A program made the position numbers and the translations under genes. A stretch of DNA of 64,000 nt from JAJPKK01 sp963824905 (GTDB taxonomy: Bacteria; Pseudomonadota; Alphaproteobacteria; Rhizobiales; Xanthobacteraceae), in the NCBI GenBank assembly GCA_963824905.1, contig CAWGRH010000016.1, forward strand, positions 1-64,000, given 5' to 3'. This document shows, one piece after another, positions 35,685-43,973 of the stretch (positions are counted from its first letter, which is position 1; the number at the start of each line of letters is the position of its first letter). The notes under the pieces are model-generated. The model was not told where the DNA came from and did no database searches. It saw nothing but the letters and a program-made list of their open reading frames with translations.

Positions 35685-36560
35685 TCACCACACGAGGCGT
35701 TCCATCACCGCCTTCGGGGTGACGCCGGCGGCGGCGAACATGTCGGAGAGCGCCGCCATGCGGCCCTTGCCGTCGAGCTCCTCGGCGTGGATGCCGGCGA
35801 TGACGAACATGCCGTCGAAGCCCATGGCGATGGCGCCGGTGATGTCGGTGCGCAGCGAATTGCCGATCGCGAGCGTGCGCGACGGCAATGCGGCGACCCC
35901 GCGCGCGCGGGCCGCGGCGGCGAGCGCGGCCTCGTAGATCGGCCGGTGCGGCTTGCCGGCGTAGAGCACCGCGCCGCCCTGCTCGCGGTAGAGATCGGCG
36001 ATCGATCCCGCGCAGTAAAGAAGCGTGTCGCCGCGTTTGACCACGAGATCGGGATTGGCGCACACCATGAAGAGCTCGCGTTTGCGCATCGTCTCGATCA
36101 TGGCGCGGTAGTCGTCGGGCGTCTCGGTCTCGTCGTCGAACAGGCCGGAGCAGACGACGTAGTCGGCGGCGTCAATGGTGGTGAAGCGCAGGTCGAGCCC
36201 CGTGAAGATCGTGAGATCGCGCTCCGGGCCGATGTGGAACACCGCGCCGCGGCGCGCCGCGACTTCGGCCCGCGTGACGTCGCCCGAGGAGGCGACGCCG
36301 TCATAGGCGTCGGCGGGGACGCGCAGCCTGTCGAGCTGGCGCGCCACCCATTCCGACGGCCGCGGCGCATTGGTGACGAGGATGACCGTGCCGCCCTCGC
36401 GGCGAAACCGCGCCAGCGCATCGCAGGCGTCGGCGAAGGCGGTGACGCCGTCATGCACCACGCCCCAGATGTCGCACAGCACGACGTCATAGCGCGACGC
36501 CAAGGTGCGGAAGTTTTCGGTGAAGCGAAAGGAGGCGGTCACTGTCTCGCGCGCGAACAT
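35685..36560 (-). CDS. HAD-superfamily phosphatase, NagD-like class IIA (TIGR01459 group)
   Basis: A 291-residue HAD hydrolase. Motif I is VVLCDIWGVVHDGV, with Trp-Gly after the first Asp pair position as in the TIGR01459 group. Motif II is ILVTNAPRPS, motif III includes YAGKPHRPIYEAAL (Lys), and motif IV is IGNSLRTDITGAIAMGFDGM (Asp). The class IIA cap lies between motifs II and III. Substrates in this family are small phosphomonoesters; the cellular one is unknown. It follows the MFS gene on the minus strand with a repeat in between. Confidence 0.82.
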   Translation of the reverse strand: MFARETVTASFRFTENFRTLASRYDVVLCDIWGVVHDGVTAFADACDALARFRREGGTVILVTNAPRPSEWVARQLDRLRVPADAYDGVASSGDVTRAEVAARRGAVFHIGPERDLTIFTGLDLRFTTIDAADYVVCSGLFDDETETPDDYRAMIETMRKRELFMVCANPDLVVKRGDTLLYCAGSIADLYREQGGAVLYAGKPHRPIYEAALAAAARARGVAALPSRTLAIGNSLRTDITGAIAMGFDGMFVIAGIHAEELDGKGRMAALSDMFAAAGVTPKAVMERLVW

Positions 36561-36647
36561 GGGCCGTGGGCAATGGTGAAATAGCGCGCGAGTGTTACAG
36601 CGATTGCATCGCGCCGGGCAAGGGCCACAAGCGTCCCGTCCTCGATC

Positions 36648-36764
36648 GTCATGGCCGGGCTCGTCCCGGCCACCCCGATAACCAGGGCACGACGCCAGGT
36701 TTCTCTAAGCGTGAAGGCGCCGTGCCCGATTGATCGGGGTCGCCGGGACAAGCCCGGCGATGAC
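36648..36764. repeat. Palindromic intergenic repeat, family D copy 1
   Basis: An inverted repeat with arms GTCATGGCCGGGCTTGTCCC and GGGACAAGCCCGGCGATGAC and inner CCCCGATAACC/GATCGGGGTCG segments. It lies between the HAD and MFS genes. Other copies are at 38109 and, interrupted, at 41513. Confidence 0.85.
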
Positions 36765-36789
36765 GAGCGTGGGGTTACGCAGCAACCCC

Positions 36790-38028
36790 TCACATCCGCC
36801 GCACCCACACGAGCAGGCCGCAGGTCACGCCGAAGATCACCAGCGCGGAGAGCGCGAGCGACCAGTGAATGCCGATGAGGCTTCCCATGAGGCCGACCGA
36901 CACCCCGCTGAAGGCGCGCAGCCCCAGGCTCGCCATGTTGAACAGGCCGAGCACGCGGCCGCGCATGTCGATCGGCGCGTTGAGCTGAACGAGCGTCTGC
37001 GCCATGGCGTTGAACGACAATTCGAAGAAGCCGGCGGTGAACAGGAGCGCGAGCGCCAGCGGATAGGCGGTGGCGAGCGAGAAGCCGATGAGCGACGAGC
37101 ACCACAGCATGGCGAGCACGATCGCGGTGCGCGGGTTCGACGGCAGCAGATTGCGGCCTTCCAGCACGACGCCCGCGAGCATGGCGCCGGCGGCGTCGGC
37201 GGCGAGCAGCATGCTGTAGGAGACGCCGGGGTCGCCGTGACCGAGGTCCTGGGCGAAGCCCGGCATCTGCGCGTTGTAGGCGTTGCCGACGAAGAACGAG
37301 GTGGTGCCGGCGAGCAGGATCATCGAGACGAGCACGTGCTGGCCGGTGATGCCACGCGCGGTCTGCACGATGTCGGCAAAGCCGCGCACGGCGCGCCGCG
37401 GCGCCGGCGTGCCTTTGCGAAAGCGCGGGCCGTAGGGCGCATTCACGAGCCACAACACCAGCGGCAGGTAGAACACGGTGTTGAGCATGATGCCGTGCGC
37501 CGGCCCGAGACCGAGCATGATCACGCCGCCGACGGCCGGACCGACCAGCACGCCGAGATAGCGCGCGGTGGCATTGAGGCGCACCGCGCTCGACAGGTTC
37601 GCCGGGCCGACGATGTCGTAGAGCAGCATCTGGTTCGGTGTCTGCCACAGCACCCCGGCGCAGCCGTGGATCACCAGCAGCACCATGGCGTGCCACATCT
37701 GCAGGGTGTCGGTGATGAAGAAGTAGCCCCAGCCGACCGACGCGGTGATGAACAGACCCATGCCGCACTGGATCAGCCGGCGCGGATCGAAGCGGTCGGC
37801 AAGCGCGCCGGAGGCGACCGAGAACAGCAGAAACGGCAGCCAGTGCGACACCACCGCAAAGCCGGCGAGCGCGGGCGACTGGAATTTCTGGAACACCACC
37901 CAGTAGCTGATCACGTGCTCGATGTTGTCGGCCATCATGGCGAGCGCGTAGGTGAGGAATTGGGCGCGGAAGCCCGGATTGTGCAGCGCCGCAAAGGATT
38001 GCGAGGCCTGGGCCGGGGCTTTGGGCAT
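36790..38028 (-). CDS. MFS transporter (DHA3/EntS-like)
   Basis: A 412-residue polytopic membrane protein with about 12 spans. The inter-helix loop GALADRFDPRRLIQCG after the second span is the MFS motif A region, and a second-half counterpart appears as IDMRGRVLGLFNMASLG. The overall pattern resembles the EntS/DHA3 exporter group that exports small molecules such as siderophores or drugs. ATG 38028 (MPKAPAQASQS) is the first start before the conserved N-terminus (LHNPGFRAQFLTYALAMM). An AT-rich dyad lies about 190 bp upstream and may be its operator. The substrate is unknown. Confidence 0.8.
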   Translation of the reverse strand: MPKAPAQASQSFAALHNPGFRAQFLTYALAMMADNIEHVISYWVVFQKFQSPALAGFAVVSHWLPFLLFSVASGALADRFDPRRLIQCGMGLFITASVGWGYFFITDTLQMWHAMVLLVIHGCAGVLWQTPNQMLLYDIVGPANLSSAVRLNATARYLGVLVGPAVGGVIMLGLGPAHGIMLNTVFYLPLVLWLVNAPYGPRFRKGTPAPRRAVRGFADIVQTARGITGQHVLVSMILLAGTTSFFVGNAYNAQMPGFAQDLGHGDPGVSYSMLLAADAAGAMLAGVVLEGRNLLPSNPRTAIVLAMLWCSSLIGFSLATAYPLALALLFTAGFFELSFNAMAQTLVQLNAPIDMRGRVLGLFNMASLGLRAFSGVSVGLMGSLIGIHWSLALSALVIFGVTCGLLVWVRRM

Positions 38029-38108
38029 TTCGTTCAAGGGGTGACTTTCATGTGTAGGTTGGGGGCGCCTGGAAGCGTGTTTCGGGTGAAGTGCGCCCAC
38101 CCCCCTGG

Positions 38109-38197
38109 GTCATCGCCGGGCTTGTCCCGGCGACCCCGATCATTTGGCGAGGCCGTGCCCCAAGGATCGGGGTGGCCGGGCCAAGCCCGGCCATGAC
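38109..38197. repeat. Palindromic intergenic repeat, family D copy 2
   Basis: A shorter copy of family D, with arms GTCATCGCCGGGCTTGTCCC and CCGGGCCAAGCCCGGCCATG. It lies between the MFS gene and the aminotransferase gene. Confidence 0.85.
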
Positions 38198-38219
38198 CAC
38201 TCCCAGAGGGGGGTCGTAT

Positions 38220-38249
38220 CGAATGACGTATCTTACGATATATCATTCG
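38220..38249. promoter_or_regulatory. AT-rich imperfect inverted repeat upstream of the MFS gene
   Basis: Arms CGAATGACGTAT and ATATATCATTCG (10 of 12 positions complementary) flank a 6-bp centre CTTACG. The segment is strikingly AT-rich for this chromosome and sits upstream of the MFS transporter, a place typical for a PadR-, MarR- or TetR-type operator. No regulator gene is adjacent. Confidence 0.45.
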
Positions 38250-38327
38250 TCAACATTGTATCGCAGCAAGACTGCCGCTTTCTCCACGCCGCAGCCATGC
38301 GCCGAGCGCGGGCGGTCGTGAGCCCCC

Positions 38328-39668
38328 CTACTTCACCGCCTCAATCACCCGCGCGACCTTGCCGAAGATTTCCGCGATGTCGCTCTCGATCGCGATCAGC
38401 GGCGGGGTGAGCGCGATGGTGTCGCCGGTGGCCCGGAGCACCACGCCCTCCTCGTGGAAGCCTTTCTCCATCGCGGCATAGCCCCGCTTGCCGACGCCGT
38501 CGGGCTTCGAGGCGAGGTCGATGCCGGCGACGAGGCCGACGGTGCGAATGTCGAGCACGTTGGGGAGCCCGCGCAGGCTCATGGCGGCGTCGGCGAATGT
38601 CGGCTCCAGCGCCTTCGCCCGCTCGAACAGCCCCTCCTCGCGGTAGAGGTCCAGCGTCGCGAGCCCGGCCGCGCAGGCGAGCGGATGGGCCGAATAGGTG
38701 TAGCCGTGGAACAGCTCCGGGGTGTGCTCCGGCCCCTTCATGAAGGCGTTGTAGACCGGCTCGCGCACGATGGTGCCCGCCATCGGCACGGTGCCCGAGG
38801 TCACCCCCTTGGCGAAGGTGATCATGTCCGGCACGACGCCGTAGCGCTCGGCGGCAAAGGCATAGCCGAGCCGGCCGAAGCCGGTGATCACCTCGTCGAA
38901 GATGAGCAGGATGCCGTACTTGTCGCAGATCGCGCGCAGCCGCGGCAGGTAGCCCTTGGGCGCCGGCAGCACGCCGGTCGAGCCCGACATCGGCTCGACG
39001 ATGACCGCGGCGATGGTCGAGGGATCGTGCAGCGTCGCGATCCGCTCCAGCTCATCGGCGAGATGGGCGCCCCACTCCGGCTCGCCCTTGGTGAAGGCCT
39101 GGGTCTCGCGGTTATAGGTGTGCGGCAGGTGGTCGACGCCGGCGAGCATCGCCCCGAAATGCTTGCGGTTGTTGACGATGCCGCCGACCGAGATGCCGCC
39201 GAAGCCGACGCCGTGATAGCCGCGCTCGCGGCCGATCAGGCGGGTGCGGGCGCCTTCGCCGCGCACATTGTGGTAGGCGAGCGCGATCTTGAGCGCGGTG
39301 TCGACCGCCTCGGAGCCCGAGTTGCAGAAGAACACGTGGTCGAGGTCGGCAGGCGCCAGCGCCGCCACCCGGCTCGCCAGCTCGAAGGCCTTGGGGTGGG
39401 AGAACTGGAACGCCGGCGCATAGTCGAGCTCGGCCGCCTGCTTCTGGATCGCCGCGACGATGGGGTCGCGGTTGTGGCCGGCATTGCAGCACCACATGCC
39501 GGCGGCGGCGTCCATCACGGCGCGGCCGTCGTCGGTGTAGTAGTGCATGTCCTTCGCCCGGGTGATCAGCCGCGGCGCCTTCTTGAAGGCGCGGTTGGGC
39601 GTGAACGGGATCCAGAACGCCTCGAGGTCGTTCGGCCTTGTGTCGGCGGCAAGACGGGCTTGGGACAT
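38328..39668 (-). CDS. Class III aminotransferase (omega-amino acid:pyruvate type)
   Basis: A PLP-dependent transaminase of 446 residues. Readable sites are the N-terminal EAFWIPFTPNRAFKK (typical of beta-alanine/omega-amino acid:pyruvate transaminases), VFFCNSGSEAVDTALKIAL, the PLP-phosphate and ring region GILLIFDEVITGFGR with the Asp that contacts the pyridine N, and the Schiff-base Lys in MITFAKGVTSG. ATG 39668 follows GGAGG at normal spacing. It is divergent from hisS. The likely reaction is transfer from an omega-amine such as beta-alanine to pyruvate. Confidence 0.88.
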   Translation of the reverse strand: MSQARLAADTRPNDLEAFWIPFTPNRAFKKAPRLITRAKDMHYYTDDGRAVMDAAAGMWCCNAGHNRDPIVAAIQKQAAELDYAPAFQFSHPKAFELASRVAALAPADLDHVFFCNSGSEAVDTALKIALAYHNVRGEGARTRLIGRERGYHGVGFGGISVGGIVNNRKHFGAMLAGVDHLPHTYNRETQAFTKGEPEWGAHLADELERIATLHDPSTIAAVIVEPMSGSTGVLPAPKGYLPRLRAICDKYGILLIFDEVITGFGRLGYAFAAERYGVVPDMITFAKGVTSGTVPMAGTIVREPVYNAFMKGPEHTPELFHGYTYSAHPLACAAGLATLDLYREEGLFERAKALEPTFADAAMSLRGLPNVLDIRTVGLVAGIDLASKPDGVGKRGYAAMEKGFHEEGVVLRATGDTIALTPPLIAIESDIAEIFGKVARVIEAVK

Positions 39669-39857
39669 CTGGTACCTCCGGGGGCAAGTACACGCCACAG
39701 GCAGGCCACAGGCGTACCCGCCAACCCGCCGCCTGCCAATGGCGGATTGCGCGACACTCGTCCGCGCGCGACGCGTATCCGGTGTCGCGGACCGACGCGC
39801 TGTTGTGCTGTCGCTGCGATATGGTACCACCCGCCGTTTCAACGATGGAAGCTTGCG

Positions 39858-41456
39858 ATGGCGCAGAAGAACGATCCCAAGCCGGATCAGAAGCAGGACG
39901 CCCGGTCGAACCGGCCGAAGGCGCGGCTGCCGCGCGGGCTCGGCGACCGCGGACCGGCGGAGATCGCGGCGACACGCGCCATGCTCGAGACCATCCGCAA
40001 GGTCTACGAGCTCTACGGCTTCGAGCCGGTGGAGACGCCGGCGTTCGAATACACCGACGCGCTCGGCAAGTTTTTGCCCGACCAGGACCGGCCCAACGAA
40101 GGCGTGTTCTCGTTCCAGGACGACGACGAGCAGTGGCTGTCGCTGCGCTACGACCTCACTGCGCCGCTCGCCCGCTATGTCGCGGAGAACTTCGACCAGC
40201 TCCCCAAGCCCTATCGCAGCTATCGCGCCGGCTGGGTGTTTCGCAACGAGAAGCCGGGGCCGGGGCGGTTCCGGCAATTCATGCAGTTCGACGCGGACAC
40301 GGTGGGTTCGGCATCGATGGCGGCGGATGCCGAGATCTGCATGATGGCGGCGGATACGATGGAGGCGCTGGGGATTCCGCGCGGCAGCTATGTTGTGAAG
40401 GTGAATAACCGCAAGGTGCTGGATGGAGTTATGGAGTCGATTGGGCTCGGAGGCGAGGGGAATTCGGGGAAGCGGCTTACGGTGCTGCGAGCTATCGATA
40501 AGTTGGATCGATTGGGTCCAGAGGGAGTACGACTCCTCCTGGGGGGGGGACGCAAAGATGAGAGCGGCGATTTTACAAAAGGCGCTGGATTGGATGAGCA
40601 GCAAATAGATTTGATCCTAAGAGTGATCGCACCCGACCGCCCGACAAGACAGTTTGCAGGCGCCGCTCTCGATCCAGAGGGCGCCACGAGACTCCCAGCT
40701 AGCGAAGGCGTTATCGAATTCAATTTAGGCCCAGTTGCTCTGCCAGCTTTTCAGAACAAGATTTTTGCAGAAGGTGCTCACGAGTTGGACCTGATTAGAA
40801 TGTTGGTTGAATCGGAGGGTTATGGATCGGATCGCATCCGCATCGATCAAACCATTGTCCGCGGCCTCGAGTACTACACCGGCCCCGTCTACGAGGTCGA
40901 GCTCACCTTCCCCACCACCGGCGATGACGGCAAGCCGATGCGCTTCGGCTCGGTCGGCGGGGGCGGGCGCTATGACGGCCTTGTCGCGCGCTTCCGCGGC
41001 GAGCCGGTGCCGGCGACCGGTTTCTCGATCGGCGTGTCGCGCCTTCTCGCCGCTCTCACCCATCTCGGCAAGGTCGCGTCAAAGCCCGAGCCCGGCCCGG
41101 TGATCGTCACCGTGTTCGACAAGGATCGCATCGCGGATTACCAGCGCATGGCCTCGACGCTGCGCCAGGCCGGCATCCGCGCCGAGCTCTATCTCGGCTC
41201 CGGAAAATTCGGCCCGCAGATGAAATACGCCGACCGCCGCGGCAGCCCCTGCGTCGTCATCCAGGGCTCCGACGAGAAGGCCAAGGGCGAGGTGCAGATC
41301 AAGGACTTGATCCTCGGCGCCGAGCTCGCTGGCCTCTCGAAGGAGCGCGACGATTATTTGCAGAAACAGGCCGCCGCCCAGTTCGCCGTCCCGGAAGCCG
41401 ACCTCGTCGCCAAGGTGCGCGAGGTGTTGGCGCGGCATGATGTGAAGTGGGGGTAG
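39858..41456 (+). CDS. hisS: Histidyl-tRNA synthetase, with an internal low-GC patch
   Basis: A class II synthetase of 532 residues. Motif 1/2 regions are ADLT-like SLRYDLTAPLARYVAEN and FRNEKPGPGRFRQFMQFDAD. The HisA signature is RGLEYYTGPVYE, motif 3 is GFSIGVSRLLAAL, and a C-terminal anticodon-binding domain ends in KVREVLARHDV. The N-terminus is Lys/Asn/Asp-rich. The reading frame is intact, but about 40360-40845 (residues about 168-329, between motif 2 and the HisA signature) uses ATA, TTA, CTA and AGA codons rare in the rest of the window: I count 26 G+C in 60 at 40741-40800 against 45 in 60 at 40921-40980. A run of nine G occurs at about 40541. The right edge of the patch is abrupt. 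The start is ATG 39858. Confidence 0.95.
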   Translation: MAQKNDPKPDQKQDARSNRPKARLPRGLGDRGPAEIAATRAMLETIRKVYELYGFEPVETPAFEYTDALGKFLPDQDRPNEGVFSFQDDDEQWLSLRYDLTAPLARYVAENFDQLPKPYRSYRAGWVFRNEKPGPGRFRQFMQFDADTVGSASMAADAEICMMAADTMEALGIPRGSYVVKVNNRKVLDGVMESIGLGGEGNSGKRLTVLRAIDKLDRLGPEGVRLLLGGGRKDESGDFTKGAGLDEQQIDLILRVIAPDRPTRQFAGAALDPEGATRLPASEGVIEFNLGPVALPAFQNKIFAEGAHELDLIRMLVESEGYGSDRIRIDQTIVRGLEYYTGPVYEVELTFPTTGDDGKPMRFGSVGGGGRYDGLVARFRGEPVPATGFSIGVSRLLAALTHLGKVASKPEPGPVIVTVFDKDRIADYQRMASTLRQAGIRAELYLGSGKFGPQMKYADRRGSPCVVIQGSDEKAKGEVQIKDLILGAELAGLSKERDDYLQKQAAAQFAVPEADLVAKVREVLARHDVKWG

Positions 41457-41512
41457 TGCGGCGCTCGTCGTTGCGGAGTCAGGCACAGCGCTATCACGCC
41501 CACTGGGGGGGC

Positions 41513-41616
41513 GTCATCGCCGGGCTTGTCCCGGCGACCCCGATAACCAGGGCACTGCCGAGAAACGCGCACGTGTGGCGATGCCGTGCCTCGTTAATCG
41601 GGGTGGCCGGGACAAG
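41513..41616. repeat. Family D repeat copy 3, interrupted by an IS110-family element
   Basis: The left arm GTCATCGCCGGGCTTGTCCC and most of the right arm (GGGTGGCCGGGACAAG) are present, then the sequence breaks at 41616. The missing end (GCCCGGCCATGAC) is found at 43318-43330, on the far side of the insertion. Rejoined, the two pieces make a normal family D repeat. Confidence 0.8.
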
Positions 41617-41694
41617 ACCCTATGAGGGTGTGTTGCGGTAGCGGCCCGAGGTTGTAGCAGAGGGTTGCCAACACATTCTGCAAGGGAGCAACCA

Positions 41695-42864
41695 ATGTCT
41701 GTCATCGATCGTCCCGACGCTCCGGCCGCCACCGCGGTTGAGAATGGCATCGTCGCGGTGTCTTTGGAACTGAGCCGTTCGAAGTGGCTGGTGACGTCGC
41801 TGTTGCCGGGAAGCGAGAAGCTGTCGAAGCACATGGTCGCGGCGGGCGACGGCGCGGCGCTTCTGTCGCTTCTGGAGCGGCGGCGCCGGCAAGCCGAGGA
41901 GCGGGTCGGCGGGCCTGTGCGGGTGGTCGCGATCGAGGAGGCGGGGCTCGACGGCTTCTGGCTGCACCGGCTGCTCGAGGCGAACGGCATCGAAAGCCAT
42001 GTCGTCGATGCCGCCTCGGTGGCGGTGTCGCGGCGCCGGCGGCGCGGCAAGAGCGACGGCATCGATGGCGAGACGCTGCTGCGCACGCTGCTGGCGTGGC
42101 GGCGCGGCGAGCCGCGGGTGTGCTCGATGGTGCGGCCGCCGCGCCCGCAGGAGGAAGACCGCCGCCGCGTGGTGCGCGAGCGGGCGGTGCTGATCCGCGA
42201 GCGGATCGCGATCACCAACCGTGTCCGCGGCCTGCTCATGAGCCAGGGCATCACCGACTATCAACCGTTGCGGCGCGATCGTCGGGCGCGCCTGGAAACG
42301 CTGATGACCGGCGACGGCCGCGCCTTGCCGCCGCAGATGAAGCGCGAGCTCGAGCGCGCGCTCGACCGGCTGGATCTGCTGGTGCAGCAGCTCAAGGCCG
42401 TGGAGGCGGAGCGGGACGCCATGCAGGAAGCCGCCGCAAGCGAAGCGGTCGCGACCGACGACCGGGCCCAATTGCTGCTGCGCCTTCGCGCGATCGGACC
42501 GCAGACCGCCGCCGTGCTCACGCTCGAAGCGTTCTACCGGCACTTCGACAATCGACGCCAGGTCGCCGCTTTCGCGGGTCTTTCGCCGAGCCCGTGGCAG
42601 AGCGGTGCGGTCGTCCACGACCAGGGCATCTCCAAGGCGGGACAGCCGCAGCTGCGCAAGGCCATGGTCGAACTCGCCTGGCTGTGGCGGCGCCACCAGC
42701 CGGGCTCCGCCCTGAGCCGATGGTACGCGCAGCGCGCCCGGGGCCAGGACGCCCGCCGGCGGCGCGCGCTGATCGTCGCCCTCGCCCGCAAGCTGCTGGT
42801 CGCGCTGTGGCGCTACGTCAGCGCCGGCGTCGTTCCCGAGGGCGCCGCCTTCAAGGCCGCCTGA
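41695..42864 (+). CDS. IS110-family transposase
   Basis: A 389-residue transposase of the DEDD (RuvC-like) N-terminal plus Transposase_20 C-terminal type. The N-terminal region includes VAVSLELSRSKWLVTS (the first acidic position is Glu here), VVAIEEAGLDGFWLHRLLE (Glu), HVVDAASVAVSRRRRRGKSDGIDGE (Asp pair) and a basic central helix. The C-terminal domain has LLLRLRAIGPQTAAVLTLEAF and QVAAFAGLSPSPWQSG, with the catalytic Ser region of the family (GLSPSPWQSG). ATG 41695 is preceded by AGGGAG. IS110 enzymes cut and rejoin DNA guided by a bridge RNA encoded in the element. Confidence 0.92.
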   Translation: MSVIDRPDAPAATAVENGIVAVSLELSRSKWLVTSLLPGSEKLSKHMVAAGDGAALLSLLERRRRQAEERVGGPVRVVAIEEAGLDGFWLHRLLEANGIESHVVDAASVAVSRRRRRGKSDGIDGETLLRTLLAWRRGEPRVCSMVRPPRPQEEDRRRVVRERAVLIRERIAITNRVRGLLMSQGITDYQPLRRDRRARLETLMTGDGRALPPQMKRELERALDRLDLLVQQLKAVEAERDAMQEAAASEAVATDDRAQLLLRLRAIGPQTAAVLTLEAFYRHFDNRRQVAAFAGLSPSPWQSGAVVHDQGISKAGQPQLRKAMVELAWLWRRHQPGSALSRWYAQRARGQDARRRRALIVALARKLLVALWRYVSAGVVPEGAAFKAA

Positions 42865-43317
42865 GCCGCCGAGCCCAGCGCATCGGCGAGGCCCGATCAG
42901 CCTCGCCCGATCCGGGTGGGCGGCGCCGCATGGCCGGCTGGCTGCAACACGCCGCTGACAAGACTGGACCCGCCCTACCCGAGCCCGATCGTCGCGACCA
43001 TGAGGATTATGGAACTGCCGTCACGGCAACCGGATGTGAGGTTCTGCGGCATCGCCGCCGCAGCCAGCGCGCGAACGACTCGAGGACCCGGATCAATCCT
43101 GCGCATCACGCTCGCCCCGACCAGGCAAGCCTCGCACCGGGCTCGCCGCCGTCAAGGCCGCTGCGCGCCGCCTCCGGCGGTGGCCTGCGGCCAGCCTTGA
43201 CCGCGCCTGCGCACGGTGCACCGCCAATCTCATGGTCGGGACGAAGAGGTGGCCTCCCGGTCGAACAAAGAGGTGCCACATGAAAGTATAGCCCTTGACC
43301 CACACATCCTCATGTGA
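42865..43317 (+). other. Long 3' non-coding region of the IS110 element, possible bridge-RNA locus
   Basis: About 450 bp from the transposase stop to the element end, with no credible gene. In the IS1111 branch the bridge RNA lies downstream of the transposase. Two short stretches echo the insertion junctions: GACAAGAC at 42957-42964 matches the left junction (41611-41618), and CCGGGCTC at 43137-43144 is the complement of the right junction (GAGCCCGG at 43316-43323). Eight-base matches in GC-rich DNA can be chance. Confidence 0.4.
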
Positions 43318-43393
43318 GCCCGGCCATGACGCTCAGAATGAGAAGGCCAACCGCGGCGGAAAACGGCGCAAACGCGCGTCCCTGCTGGCCCCC

Positions 43394-43903
43394 CTACCTC
43401 GGCATCGGCGGCGCCCCACCCGGCGTCGGGAAGCTCTTCCCCATCTCTTTCAGGTTGATCTTGAGGCCGTTGGGCAGGATGAGGTCGCCGGGCCGCTGGC
43501 CGGCTTCGCAGGGACCGAGCCATTTGCCGGCGACGGTGAGGTTGATCGCGCCGGCGTCGCTCTTGGAGGAGACCGTCATCGTGTAGTCGCTGTCGAAGGA
43601 GCCTTTGACGACGGCGTGAGACGACGCCTCGTGGCCGGCGACGCTGCACACCGAATCGATCGTCGTGGTGTCGCCGGACTTCACGATGTCGCGCTTCGAG
43701 CACTGGCTGCCGATGTTGGTCGCGCTCGACTGCATGATGGCGTCGGTCTCGGGGTCGACGCATTGCTTGATCGACTGCGCGCCGGGGCGGCCCTCGAACG
43801 CCATCTTGACCTCCCACAGCCCGGGTTTGCGTGCGGGCAGGTCCGCGGCGAGCGCCAGGCCCGGCACGAACGCGATCAGCGCCACCGCTCCGTATCTACG
43901 CAT
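43394..43903 (-). CDS. DUF3617 periplasmic protein
   Basis: A 169-residue exported protein: signal peptide MRRYGAVALIAFVPGLALA, then the DUF3617 fold beginning PARKPGLWEVKMAFEG. It has four Cys positions (KQCVDPE, SQCSKRD, SVCSVAG, GPCEAGQ) spaced as in the family and probably disulfide-paired. DUF3617 proteins are periplasmic and of unknown function. ATG 43903 has AGGGGG upstream. It lies just outside the IS110-family element and looks intact. Confidence 0.82.
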   Translation of the reverse strand: MRRYGAVALIAFVPGLALAADLPARKPGLWEVKMAFEGRPGAQSIKQCVDPETDAIMQSSATNIGSQCSKRDIVKSGDTTTIDSVCSVAGHEASSHAVVKGSFDSDYTMTVSSKSDAGAINLTVAGKWLGPCEAGQRPGDLILPNGLKINLKEMGKSFPTPGGAPPMPR

Positions 43904-43973
43904 GTGAGCCCCCTGATGTGAGACAGTTCGGTGCAAGGGCGCCGAGTGCCCTCCCCGTCGACACGTCCGTTTA

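Larger units (their letters stand above)
41617..43317 (+). mobile_element. IS110-family element, IS1111-like, inserted in a palindromic repeat
   Basis: The boundaries are set by the interrupted family D repeat. Near-terminal inverted repeats ATGAGGGTGTGT (41622-41633) and ACACATCCTCAT (43302-43313) match at 11 of 12 positions; such subterminal repeats are a mark of the IS1111 branch of IS110. The element is about 1.7 kb, with a transposase gene and an unusually long 3' non-coding part of about 450 bp. There is no target duplication, as expected for this family. Confidence 0.8.

Noticed and set aside
38328..40604. 758-codon minus-strand frame extending the aminotransferase upstream over hisS
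   Set aside because: Family start and a GGAGG ribosome site are at 39668; the extension overlaps hisS and has no similarity to an enzyme.
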